Origin: Odontesthes bonariensis
Lineage: Eukaryota; Chordata; Actinopteri; Atheriniformes; Atherinopsidae
Assembly: GCF_027942865.1 (NCBI RefSeq)
Contig: NC_134509.1
Location: 27,226,197 to 27,290,196, forward strand
Length of the DNA: 64,000 nt
Direction: 5' to 3'
The notes beneath the pieces were generated by a model. The model had not been told where the DNA came from. It was given only the letters and a program-made list of their open reading frames with translations, and searched no databases. Each line of letters begins with the position of its first letter. Position 1 is the first letter of the stretch. Positions 23,801-32,403 of this stretch are shown piece by piece. Made by a program: the position numbers and the translations under genes.

Positions 23801-25170
23801 TAAATTCAATTTACACCCGCGGCAATACTCGCGCGAGTAAGGCGGTGCGAATGCATGAAGACATGATTTTATCCGCCAACTTTCACAAATTCACAGCAAT
23901 GATTGCCAATCGTTGCAGTGCAGCAAGAAACTCCAGACACAGTTCAAACATAGCGCGCTGCGGGCTGGCAGTGGCACAGCTCAGCTGTAGGTCTAGGGGG
24001 TGTGCCCCGTGACGTTTTTTTTTTAAGAAACCAATCAGAGGTGCCTTATTTTCACGTCGCGGATATTCATGAGGAAAACCGGAAAAGCCAGTCGTTTGCC
24101 ACACAGGCCAATTCTAGCTCACACAAAACAGCTTCAAACAAGGATACAAGGACAATATTTTTTAAATAAAACGATGCACAATGCATTCAATCGTAGTGGT
24201 GACCACAGTAATATGTATATTTGTAAATGAAATAACGATGGAAGTGGATCTTTAAACGATTCACTATTATCCATGTCACTAACTACTGACTGTTCTTGGC
24301 GCAATATTACATTCAGGTCTCTCTCTTTTCTGTTTTAACATTCCATATCTTGCTATGTTTGTCATGTACCGATGGATACACCAAAGTATCATATGTATCT
24401 TCTAAATGTAGAGATTTAAAAGTGCAGATATACATTACTGTACGCATTCAAGTAAAGTGCAGATACCTAAAAATTCAATTACGAAGCATTTGTACGTCAT
24501 TACTCGCACCTATTTCCACAAAGAAAGGGGTACAATCTGAGTTCATATAGTTTCTCATATAAAGATATCTTTGAGCTGTCTTATGGGCTTCACATAGGCG
24601 TCATTTGTGTGTTGGTTCAGTTTTTTTTTTGGATCGAGACTATGCTACTTTGAGCCCAGAGCAGCAGGTTGTTGCATCAATGTTGCATATTAAACAAAGA
24701 GTTACATATTAGATTAATTTGTGCTTTCTTTCTCTGTCTCTTCTACATTTCCATTACAGGAACTACTGATGTCAGTCCTTTGAATAAACTGCGCACCTTC
24801 CTTAGTTATCAACACTGCAGAGAAGCTTTAAGTCTAATAAAGGGCAAAACATACCTGGTCATGGGTTCATCCAGTGACATGCACATTGAAGACGTACAGC
24901 AAACGTAAGTTTTTTTGTTTGTGCTTTTCACTGCATTTAATATATCTTGTGCTTTTATAATGTTCCAGTATGTTACAGAGAGCTAGTCACATCATCACGC
25001 AGTGTTTTGGTCTAATTTCTCTCCTCAGGTATCAATATGTGCTTGGTGAAAGAACCTGGATTGAGTACTGGCCAACACCCAGTGAATGTCAGACTGATGA
25101 ATACCGACCTATCTGCTTGGGCATGAAGGAGATGACCAATCAGTACAATGTATTTGCATGTGAGCAGTAG
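719..25170 (+). CDS. c3: Complement component C3, copy A (complete, 43 exons)
   Basis: This gene encodes complement C3, the secreted thioester protein that C3 convertases cleave to C3a and C3b. The 43 hand-spliced exons sum to 4965 nt with no internal stop, giving 1654 residues against about 1660 for mammalian C3. Order: signal peptide (residues 1 to about 23, leucine-rich), MG domains 1-6, RRKR beta/alpha cleavage site (658-661), anaphylatoxin C3a (662-738), MG7, CUB, thioester domain (Cys1002, Gln1005; activating His1118), MG8, C345C. The start at 719 follows the TATA-like box and begins the hydrophobic leader. All introns used are GT-AG. The next gene downstream is a C3 relic, then C3 copy B. 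It is C3 rather than C4 or C5 because it keeps the thioester, has one basic processing site and has no second alpha/gamma site that I could see. Confidence 0.95.
1480..2313. mobile_element. TTAA-flanked palindromic MITE (T2/Kolobok-like), C3-A intron 1
   Basis: TTAA at 1480-1483 is followed by AGGGGAACTCCGGGGC. The inverted copy ends at 2309, followed by TTAA at 2310-2313. The arms, roughly 1484-1838 and 1860-2309, are reverse complements over most of their length, so the whole unit can fold into one hairpin. The right arm keeps about 120 bases (around 1895-2010) that the left arm lacks. TTAA target sites and TTAAAGGRR termini are known for the T2 family of Kolobok transposons; assignment is by this resemblance. 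It carries no transposase, so it is non-autonomous. Confidence 0.75.
3489..3533. repeat. (GATA)n microsatellite, C3-A intron 3
   Basis: About 11 uninterrupted tetranucleotide units within the intron between exons 3 and 4. Length polymorphism is likely. Confidence 0.95.
5123..6160. mobile_element. Probable non-autonomous DNA transposon, C3-A intron 4
   Basis: The left end contains GGGGTAAGATGAGCCA and the right end contains TGGCTAATCTTACCCC, imperfect inverted repeats about 1 kb apart. Related words (GTAAAATGAGTC near 5511, TTACCCCC and GAGCCATGG near 5921-5970) recur inside. No transposase frame is visible. Class and target-site duplication could not be fixed. Confidence 0.5.
9652..10091. 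mobile_element. TTAA-flanked TIR MITE, C3-A intron 11
   Basis: TTAA at 9652-9655 is followed by AGCAATACAATGTAAC; the other end reads GTTACATAGTATTGCT and then TTAA at 10088-10091. The element is 432 bp (9656-10087) and has no coding capacity. It shares the TTAA duplication and the AG-starting end with the two long palindromes in this window, but its TIR is otherwise different. Confidence 0.7.
10322..10505. repeat. Dispersed teleost repeat, old copy, C3-A intron 11
   Basis: Words such as CATTTTCTAT, ACACAGAGACAAACAA, CAATTTAGA and TTAACCTAACATGCA mark the abundant fish repeat also seen at 13010, 44600, 37765 and 57085. This copy is degenerate. The open frame across it (10450-10827) has no known domain and is treated as chance. 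Confidence 0.6.
12420..12690. repeat. Dispersed teleost repeat, degenerate copy, C3-A intron 16
   Basis: The right end (GGAGGCAACAGTGCTAAC, then a CACTGTGCCAGCCCC end) and the word GGAGAGCATGTAAA match the family copy at 13010-13345. The left part has drifted. Confidence 0.5.
13010..13345. repeat. Dispersed teleost repeat, C3-A intron 16
   Basis: A long copy of the common fish repeat: CATTTTCTATCCCTGCC, ACACAGAGACAACCAACC, ACCAATTAACCTAACATGCA, GGTGGGAGGAAGAACCCAC and a GTGAGGCAACACTGCTAAC end. No coding capacity. Confidence 0.7.
13652..13663 (+). other. c3: Furin-type RRKR beta/alpha junction, C3 copy A
   Basis: In exon 17 the codons read Arg-Arg-Lys-Arg followed by Ala-Ser-Thr. In C3 the proprotein is cut after four basic residues into beta and alpha chains joined by a disulfide. 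The site is at residues 658-661. The mature alpha chain, and so C3a, starts at residue 662. Confidence 0.9.
13878..14075 (+). other. c3: C3 copy A exon 18: anaphylatoxin domain (C3a)
   Basis: Translation shows the six-cysteine anaphylatoxin pattern: a Cys-Cys pair near the start (DCCLDGM), a single Cys, another Cys, and a second Cys-Cys pair (FLHCC). The exon ends in Leu-Ala-Arg, the expected convertase cleavage site, one base before the exon border. From the RRKR cut to this Arg is exactly 77 residues, the length of mammalian C3a. C3a is the diffusible inflammatory fragment that acts on a G-protein-coupled receptor. Confidence 0.93.
14168..15865 (+). other. c3: C3 copy A exons 19-24: start of alpha' chain, MG6-MG7, CUB
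   Basis: Exons: 14168-14279, 14388-14476, 14568-14707, 15006-15218, 15619-15682, 15776-15865. The first residues after the C3a cut are acidic (SESDES), as in the alpha' N-terminus of C3b that contacts factor B and regulators. The exon borders agree with copy B; only exons 19 (112 to 115) and 23 (64 to 58) differ in length, both by multiples of three. Confidence 0.88.
16086..16100 (+). other. c3: Thioester motif GCGEQ, C3 copy A
   Basis: Codons GGC TGT GGA GAG CAA encode the Cys-Gln internal thioester that lets nascent C3b bind surfaces covalently. The following residues ([10 protein letters not shown]) are typical of the family. Confidence 0.95.
17755..17822. repeat. (GATA)n microsatellite, C3-A intron 29
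   Basis: About 17 units of GATA directly before a GACAGACA variant. It sits only about 80 bases before exon 30. Confidence 0.95.
18261..18866 (+). mobile_element. 5'-truncated L2-like LINE tail, C3-A intron 30
   Basis: Encodes the conserved C-terminal tail of a fish LINE ORF2 ([28 protein letters not shown]; frame 18405-18668 intact) followed by a 3' UTR ending in repeated TTTGA/TTGAT units. It is almost identical to the 3' end of the longer copy at 39945-40540, so both are recent. TTATAA at both borders may be the target-site duplication. The clade is inferred from the tail and ORF style. Confidence 0.8.
22150..22625 (-). mobile_element. Degenerate Rex3/RTE-like LINE fragment, C3-A intron 41
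   Basis: On the - strand the words FVNLEKAF and EYGV of a reverse transcriptase can be picked out with frameshifts, then DNA matching the well-known fish LINE of this type, ending in GGATGGATG units at 22155-22168. Rex3 elements have such a GATG tail. Heavily mutated. Confidence 0.55.
23440..23728 (-). pseudogene. PIF/Harbinger transposase N-terminal fragment
   Basis: On the - strand from an ATG at 23728 the frame reads into a segment with [18 protein letters not shown] and then [15 protein letters not shown], the N-terminal region of Harbinger (HARBI1-like) transposases. One in-frame TAA at 23606-23608 interrupts it; otherwise the frame is open for about 95 codons. No DDE catalytic part is present. 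The left edge is scrambled: a 12-base word occurs three times at 23413, 23435 and 23496, and a 25-base inverted pair lies at 23238-23262 and 23450-23474. Confidence 0.65.
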
Positions 25171-25269
25171 TGAAACTCAAGGAAGCAATTCATCCTTTTC
25201 AGAAAGTTTTGATTTTGCTATATATTTGTAAATGTTGATTGTGACATAAGGATAAATTACACTGTGCTG

Positions 25270-25275
25270 AATAAA
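25270..25275 (+). terminator. Poly(A) signal of C3 copy A
   Basis: A canonical AATAAA lies 100 bases after the stop codon, giving a short 3' UTR of about 120 bases. No other poly(A) signal lies nearer. Confidence 0.75.
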
Positions 25276-25689
25276 ACATAATGGTCCTTATATTTTAATT
25301 CTTCAGTTTTGTTCGATTTTTCTCGGTTAAGCTTGTCAGCTCATCATCAAGCTCTATAAGATGTTGATAGAAACATATTAACTCATAGCATTAGCTCATT
25401 AGCTTGGAAATATATAACAATGCAGACCATACAGCACTCCCCAACTCTACTGAATAGTGTTAGTTGGGTAATGATGTCTCCTGGACGTGTTGCCTCTGTG
25501 ACCAGATCTCTGGGAAGCAGGAACAATGGTTGGATAGATGGACACTATGCCTTGGAACAGAACCAAGAAGTATAAACATAGCAAAAATAGTAATTTGCTA
25601 ATTACTGCCTATTCTATGGATACAACATTCAAATTAGAATAACAGGATGATTATTTAAGCATGAACATGATTAGAACAGTTGTACCATG
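25276..25689. other. Intergenic, nothing recognised
   Basis: AT-rich sequence between the C3 copy A poly(A) signal and a DNA-transposon remnant. No exon, RNA gene or repeat identified. Confidence 0.5.
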
Positions 25690-26870
25690 GAAGATTCCTA
25701 TTTTTCAGAGAATTACACAAAATATGAATAGAAAGATTAATGTCAATATGAACAGGTATAAAATGAGCTCCAGGGTATAGAGAGGCAGAGTCTCTCAAAA
25801 GTCAAGATGGGCAAAGGTTCAGCAATCTACGATTGTGGAGCAATTTAAAAACAAAAAAACAAAAAAGAAAAGTCCCCCAATGCAAAAATAATGAACACTT
25901 CTTATATTCCATTATCTTCAGTACTAAATGTAATTGAAATAGTCAGAGATCTGGAGACATCGCTTTTCACAATGGACACATTGGTTTCCTATAATCTTTG
26001 GGCTCTGAGACGGCACTGCCGTAAAAACAGACTTGATTCTGTCATGGAAATCACTGCATCGGCTCAGGAACACTTCCAGAAATCATTTTCTGGGAACCCA
26101 CTTTTCTGTGCCATCCACAAATGCAGGTTAAAGCTCTATCATGAAAAGAACAAGCCACATGTGAACGTGATCCAGTGGGGCTGTCTTCTCTGGTCAAATG
26201 CTTATTGAAAATGGACTGAGGTGAAACGGAAATCTGCTCTGTGGTCAAACAAATTGAAATTTGAAACTCTTTTTAGAAAGAGGAGAGGGACCATCCAGCT
26301 TGTGATCAGTGCTCACAAGCTTTAAACCTCTCAGTTCAAACTGCTCATTTCAAAAGCCTTCATCACTGGGTGTGCATTAATGTTATGGAACTAGCAAATC
26401 TGGAAAGTCACCATGCTATAAGGTATTTATAAATTTTAGAGCAACATATGCTCTCATCCAGATATCTTTTTTCATCTTTGGAGGACTGTGTCCACGTGTT
26501 GGACTGGGTTGCCTGCAATTCAGACTTTTAACAACTGATATCAATTGGCACATCGTGCAACACCAAATATGACAAAGAAGATGTAGGACTGTTGAGCTGC
26601 TAAAATCCTATATCAAACAAGAGTGGAAAAATATTCCTCTCCTAAAGGTCCAGCATCCGGTGCCCTCGGTTCCCAGATGTTCACAGACAAGAAGAGTGGA
26701 TGGGTTTTGCTGCCATAAAAATCGAGATAACCTCAAATATTTTTCTTGAGCAGTAAAATATATCTACATAAACGTTCAACATTTGATATGATTTCAATGT
26801 TCTCCTGTGAATTACATACTGGTTCAAGAGAAGTGCAAATCATTGTGCTTTGTCTTTATTTTGTTTGACC
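25690..26870 (+). mobile_element. Decayed Tc1/mariner-like transposon
   Basis: The segment carries scattered words of a transposase C-terminus (RVLDW, KYDKEDVGLL, PRFPDVH) around 26480-26700, with stops and shifts, and outer words (AATTGTGGAGCAATT style, AAATCATTG) shared with the pieces at 37270-37560 and 62455-63118. The DDE part resembles Tc1/IS630 proteins. The longest frame (25891-26208) is not a known protein. Classification is tentative. Confidence 0.5.
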
Positions 26871-27109
26871 TCTTATTACCCAGAACCCAGAACCTTGGAA
26901 TGCAAAGGAGGGTCTGGAGGATCTTCCTTTTCCTTTCCTTGCTATGATTTTTACTCAGTAGGGAGCACACTACACAAAGCAACTAACAGTTTTGATATCA
27001 AAGTTGTATATGAACTACAAGAACAACAAAAGTTAAGTTAATATTAGATCAAATAGAAGACATTTTTGGCTTTCATAACAAATCTATAGCTGTGATAATG
27101 CAATTTTTA
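26871..27109. other. Intergenic, nothing recognised
   Basis: AT-rich sequence between the transposon remnant and the promoter-like flank of the C3 relic; a short open frame here has no known domain. Confidence 0.4.
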
Positions 27110-29717
27110 CCTCCTTGCATCAGCAATGAACAGGAGGGTGATTACAATAATCAAATATACGTTTATCTATTTCTTTAAAACAAATTCAAAATATTACAGT
27201 CCTTAAATGGGATGAGATAGAGAGTGCAGTGTGAGCAAACTACTGCAAGTAGAAATAAGGTAGTCACAGAGCAAGAACCTGCACTGACAGCAGATATGTG
27301 ATAAAGTAGGTGTAACGAGCAGGCTGGGAGACTCAAGTGCAGAGATCAAACACAGTTTAATGCAGGGCAAGTAGAGGTCATACACAGAAAGGCAGTCCGC
27401 GGAACAAAAGTACAGGCAGGGCTGGGCAAAGGCAGAGTCAAAAGACAGTCAAAGTCCAAAAAACCACTGGCAAAGGTATCAAACTGGGCAAGGCAAGAGC
27501 AGGGTGAAAAATACAGGAAAAAGGTCAAACACGGGTATACGGGAATACTAGGAGAACACTAGGAGAACTTGGAACAGAGGAATCTAGACAATCTGGCAAG
27601 GTAGGTCTGGAATGCAAGGAGTATAAGTAGCCCTGAGTCAACGATTAGTTATGGCCACCAGGTGTAGCTGAGCCTGGTGGGAAACATAACAGGAAGTGGG
27701 AGTGAAATGAGGATGACACAGAGGTTAACAAAATAAAATAGGAAATGAATCGAGTCTATCTGTGAGCGTGACAGTAGGATGATTATTTGGATCCAGCTGC
27801 TGCTGTTGGGAGCCTTGGTGGCATTTTCCTCTGTGATTTCTCCAGCTACGGCTGGTCCATTGTAAGTAGCCCTGCCTTATCTTTAGACATTCTTTCTCAG
27901 CCGGGTTCTACATTCAAAACTGATTAAGAATGTAGTGATTTGCTCTTATGTTAATAAATGATATATGTTTATTTATTCAGAGTCCTTTTTTAATTTTTTT
28001 TCTCAATAAAATGTAAGACATAGGGACAGGTTTTCAGAAGAAATGCAATCATATTGACATATTTCTGTACATCTTCTGGTTCAACATGATCTCATGGCAG
28101 AATGTGTAAAAGCTACATTGGTCTTCAGTGCCAAATGTTGCAGTTTCACATTGAAGGCACAAAAATGTTTCCATCACTATGTTTTCCATACTCATTTGTC
28201 TTTGTCCTTAAACATGACTATTGTCCACAGGTTTTATTATTTGTTTTAGTAATTTCATAGACATTCTACTGAAAACATATTTTGTCCTCACATGATTTTC
28301 AGTCCAGGATTTGGACACCTCTAAGTTTCCGACATGCAGACAAACAAACTAATATACATTTTCAAGTGAAACTGGGCTGTCTGCTGTCTTATTTCAGCAC
28401 ATATTTCACATTAAATTAAATGTATAGCCTATGAATCATGCTAATTTTAGTAATCTGTGTAAAAGTGTGCTTTGACAAAAAAAGCTAAATCAAAATGTTT
28501 GGTTTTTTTGTCTAAATGCCATTTATAGTGTGGTGACTGATTGGATATTGAGATATGTTTGGGTTGTCTAACTCAAGTAGTATGGGAAAGCAGTCATCAG
28601 TAGTTTGCAGCACTGTTTACTTTTAGTTTACTCAGTGCTACATTACAACAGACACAGCAAAGACTGACGGGAACCATGATGAAATGTTTTGTTGACCCAA
28701 CCCTTAACCTTGGTTATGGAATTGATAGATTTGTCATTCTTTGTCAAGTAAATGCTGGAACTCATGATTCTCATTTTGTCCTTTACCTCTCCATATTTTC
28801 ACCCCATTTTATTCAATTCTTCACTTACTTTGCTTAAAAAATTCTGTAATAAGAGGGCTCCAAGAGTAATTACATCTGATCTTAGTTGTGAAGGAATATA
28901 CAGAAACTTTGTAAATGCAGCATTTCAAACTCGGTCCCTCTCCTCTTTTACTTCCTCTTGATAAGGAAGTCATCAAGAAAGTTAAAGAAAGACATATAGT
29001 CAGTTGTGATACAAGAAGATGCTCTTTTGTCTATTTTTATGTCCACAGTTCTGCAGACAACACATAGCTGTGTATGTGTGATAGTGATTTGAACTGAAAT
29101 CTATATTTATAAAGCCCTCACACCTGGGCAATGGGATTGGCTGTGACTAACTTTTAAAAAAAAGAAACCTTCTTTTTTACTTGATTGGACACACCATAAG
29201 ATGTGCAATATCTCACAGCACTTTCCAGTTTTGAGGTCATATTGTCAACTCCACTTGCGAGCTCCTTCTTCTATGTGGACAAGCTTACCATCACCATCAA
29301 AGCTACATAAGTGAAGGTTTTTCATTTGTGGATTTCACACTTCACCAGTAATGATTTCCAATTTCAGGTTCCTGTGGGCTCTTTTACAACATAACTTTGT
29401 AACATAACATAACTCAACATAACATGACTAAAGTTATGCCAAGTGAAATGACTTTTTTAGACAGTTTGCAAGATTAGGCACAAATGTAAATAAGAAAAAC
29501 ATTAGCCACTAAATCAATCAGGGAAGTTGCTGCAATTCTTTTTTACTTTAATCCATTCGTCTTGTCTGTGGTTAGATTCCAGTATGTTCTTGGTGAGAAT
29601 ACCTGCGAGTACTGGCCCACACCTTCAGAGTGTCAGAGCAGTCAATGGCGACCTACTTGTTTGGGCATGAACAACCCGGTCCAGCAGTTTGAGATCTTTG
29701 TATGTGAGATGAATTGA
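27110..29717 (+). pseudogene. Collapsed C3 gene copy (three exons left)
   Basis: This is a third C3 copy reduced to three exons. Exon 1 (27779-27861) encodes a leader MIIWIQLLLLGALVAF with an intact GTAAGT donor in the right phase. The exon-7 equivalent (29219-29306) still reads as MG3 sequence but its donor GT is AT. The last exon (29576-29717) reads through the C345C end to a stop (TGA at 29715-29717), with a two-residue loss after ENT. Exons 2-6 and 8-42 are absent. The flank from 27110, the leader (GACAGCAGATATG) and intron 1 (28610-29000 against 46850-47220) resemble copy B, so it arose from a duplication related to copy B. A solo LTR interrupts its leader. No full C3 can be made. Confidence 0.9.
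27306..27778. mobile_element. Solo LTR in the leader of the C3 relic
   Basis: A 463 bp sequence (27311-27773) starts TGTAACGAGC, ends GAGCGTGACA, and is flanked by the 5-base direct repeat GTAGG at 27306-27310 and 27774-27778. TG...CA ends and a 5-base duplication are hallmarks of an LTR left after recombination. Compared with copy B, it sits between the upstream ATG and the in-frame second ATG of exon 1. No coding sequence lies inside. Confidence 0.8.
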
Positions 29718-30685
29718 TACGGAATTAAAAAGAATACCAGAATCTAATTTTTAATTTTGATTTATATTGAATTTATTGTTATTATTGTTGTTTTAAACAA
29801 TAATTACAAGCTAGTTTGGGATACAGACGTTACAAGCCTCTTGAAGACAAGATATGTACCATTAATGGCCTCGTCTGTCTTTTAAAGTCATGGCATTCAG
29901 ACTTTGATCTTGTTTACATTAATGTGAATCACAGCGTCAGACAGACCCTTGACAGTGATGAAGAAAGCCACAGTGCAAGCAATATATTTGCCATTGGACA
30001 ATGCATCAAGTTAAGTAGTTTTTTCTTATATATCATTTTATCAATAAGAAGTTAGATTTCATAAAGTGGTGGGATAAGATGAAAATATGGCTGTGGCAGT
30101 TGTAGCGTGCTCTCAGGAAAGACAGAGAACGGAGATGTTTACATTAACCTTCCCCCCTTTTTCAAATGTCTTGACATCGAAAACATTTCACTGTTTATGA
30201 CCCTTTCAACGGATTACCTAAAGAAGATAAGGACCCAGATGTGAATTCCGACCAACTGGAGTCTCTTTGTGAGATTCTCTCCTCCACGCCAGCCACGCAT
30301 AATAAATTATGCAAACTGACACCCTCTGACAGAGAAACAAACCAGGCTTGCATTCTTTCCTGGCCTGTTACAAAGGAATGTTCAACTCTCTATTTTCTAG
30401 AAAGTAGAACTTTCACCATAATCCTCACTTTCTCCTGGAATAAAACTGTTAAAATCGGAACTGCATAAATCTACAGATCATTTTGAAACATTCGCCATTC
30501 TTTTACATGGAGTATTTACCAAGTTATGGAATATTGGATTTGATAGAAACTCTGCCATGGAACCACAGCACCACCCAGTGGACATAGATGACGGACACTT
30601 TCCACTCTGTCAGCCTAATGACCAAGGACACTCATAACTATGGATGTTTTAATGTTCTCATTATGTACAATGCATAACCCAATGG
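29718..30685. other. Intergenic, nothing recognised
   Basis: Sequence between the C3 relic and the Gypsy LTR. Short open frames at 29816-30055 and 30241-30468 show no known domain. No repeat family recognised. Confidence 0.45.
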
Positions 30686-30961
30686 TGTTAATCCCACAGG
30701 TATCACTCAAGGAGCCGCAGATCATTCTAGTTAACAGCAAGCAAACTTGTATAACTCGTATGAACCGGGTAAACATAGGAGGACAACTTCTCTGGTCAGC
30801 GGTATTTATTCGGATCCAACATCACGACTGCCCGTCACAGTAGCAGATCTTCAACTGACATATCAACTGTCATATCCAACTGTCATCCTCTGTGGCACGC
30901 GCATTAGATTCATTGTCACAACATTAGGCGCTTGCGCACACTACATGAGTGGCTCATGACA
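30686..30961 (-). repeat. 3' LTR of the Gypsy element
   Basis: On the - strand it begins TGTCATGAGCC right after the purine-rich tract AAAAAGGGGAAGA and ends GGGATTAACA, 276 bp in all, with an internal AATAAA. TG...CA ends fit an LTR. The outer border is inferred because no second LTR is present for comparison; AATGG would be the outer flank. Confidence 0.6.
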
Positions 30962-31374
30962 TCTTCCCCTTTTTGAGACGAAGGCAATGGCTGGGCTCAA
31001 CACAGAAATGAAACAAAATTGTTTAACTGACTATTAATTATTATACCCAGGTACACTGACAGACAGATTTCTTTCAAGCATACATATACACACATTACGC
31101 AAACGCATATCTGAAACAATCTAAGTGATTTCAACACTTTAAATATAAGCCAAGCATTTCATTGTTTTTAAATATTTCTTACTCTATCATAAGGCACATT
31201 GGACATAGGCTACTATATACTTAACTTTTCATGCAATACAACATACAATAAATATCAAAGATATCAATCTTTTTTTTTTTTTTTTTTTATATTACGCAGG
31301 TAATCTAAGGTCATGGGGTGGACTACCCAGTAACCTGCATAGTTGCCGGAGGTTATTCTGCTCCATGTGGCAAA

Positions 31375-32403
31375 CTATGGTCGATCTAACACAAAGTCTT
31401 TCAGTCTTGCGGGTGTATGAATGACTGTGCCTCTGGAAGTCACTCGAGTTGGGGTGTTTTCTGCAGGAACAGGCTGTTCAGGAACAGTCTCTGTGTGGCA
31501 CACCTGCGTGCCCTCTGCCTCACCTGGCTAACTGCTCTGCTGCACGTTGTCTTCACCATGCCGCTGAGCTGTGTCGAATGTTGGGCGTAGATGACGTCTG
31601 TTGCGACGCAGGACTCCCCTGTCGGTCTGCACCAGGTAGGACCTAGGCGCATGGTGGATGCTGTGGACCGTGCCGGTTGTTGTCCAACCAGACTCGTTGT
31701 CCAGTTTGACCGCCACGCTCGCCCCCGGGGTGAGAGGTGGAAGTGCACGGGCGCCGGGACGCCTGTCGAATGCACGCCTGTAGCCCTCCTTGGCTCTGGC
31801 GTCGGCTTGCCTGACTGCTTCCAAGTCAGGCCACTTTGGGGAGAGGACTGTGTCGAGAGCAGGCACAGTCGTTTTGATCTGGCGGCCCAGCATCAGCTGT
31901 GCGGGGCTGGCACCAGTGGCTTGCAAGGGTGTTGCTCTGTAGCTCATGAGAGCAAGGAATGGGTCAGCCTGCCGCATGATCTTTTTGGCTGTCTGTACAG
32001 CTCTCTCAGTCTCACCGTTGGACTGTGGGTAGTGAGGACTGGAAGTGTGGTGTGTGAAGTCATAAGTGTCAGTGAAGGATTTGAATTCTCTGCTCACGAA
32101 TTGGCCTCCGTTGTCTGTGTACAGCTCATCTGGACACCCCCACCGCGCGAAGATGTTCTTCAGACGGGCACAGGTGGTCTGGCTGCTCATGTCAGGCAAG
32201 TGGGCGATCTCCAGGTAACGAGAAAAATAGTCAATCACAACTAGATAGTTCTGTTTGTCGTACTCACATATGTCTGCAGCGATCTTCTGCCACGGCCTGG
32301 ACGGCAGCTCAGTCGTGATCAGAGGCTCCTTCCTCTGTGTTGGTCTGATCTGCAGGCATTCTGGGCATTTTGTCACGAGGCTCTCTCCAGACCGGGCCAC
32401 CAC
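31375..32403 (-). pseudogene. Gypsy integrase and pol C-terminus (frameshifted)
   Basis: The frame 31528-32403 carries the CPEC half of the zinc-binding HHCC domain, then the catalytic triad of the integrase core: D in ICEYDKQ/VVIDYFS, D in YTDNGGQF and E in QSNGETERA. It ends at a TAG at 31528-31530. The same frame then continues open for 50 codons with a typical Gypsy tail (TRVTSRGTVIHTPARL) to a second stop at 31375-31377. The TAG therefore looks like a later nonsense mutation. The link to the upstream pol frame is lost by a frameshift. Confidence 0.85.

Larger units (their letters stand above)
19173..25170 (+). other. c3: C3 copy A exons 32-43: CUB, MG8 and C345C
   Basis: Exons: 19173-19328, 19430-19492, 20029-20110, 20227-20275, 20405-20495, 20610-20699, 20787-20889, 21049-21138, 21309-21401, 21516-21599, 24760-24904, 25029-25170 (stop at 25168-25170). 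Exons 32-38 give the end of the thioester domain, CUB and MG8. Exon 39 is a cysteine-rich linker ([10 protein letters not shown]) and exons 40-43 form the netrin-like C345C domain that binds factor B and properdin in C3b. The protein ends in FACEQ, with the final Cys where human C3 has its last Cys. The intron before exon 42 is 3.2 kb and full of repeat debris. Confidence 0.9.

Noticed and set aside
25891..26208. 105-codon frame after C3 copy A
   Set aside because: It sits inside a decayed Tc1-like transposon and matches no protein family I know.
31591..32244. 217-codon open frame on the + strand
   Set aside because: It lies antisense to the Gypsy integrase and has no domain; it is a shadow of the retrotransposon coding sequence.
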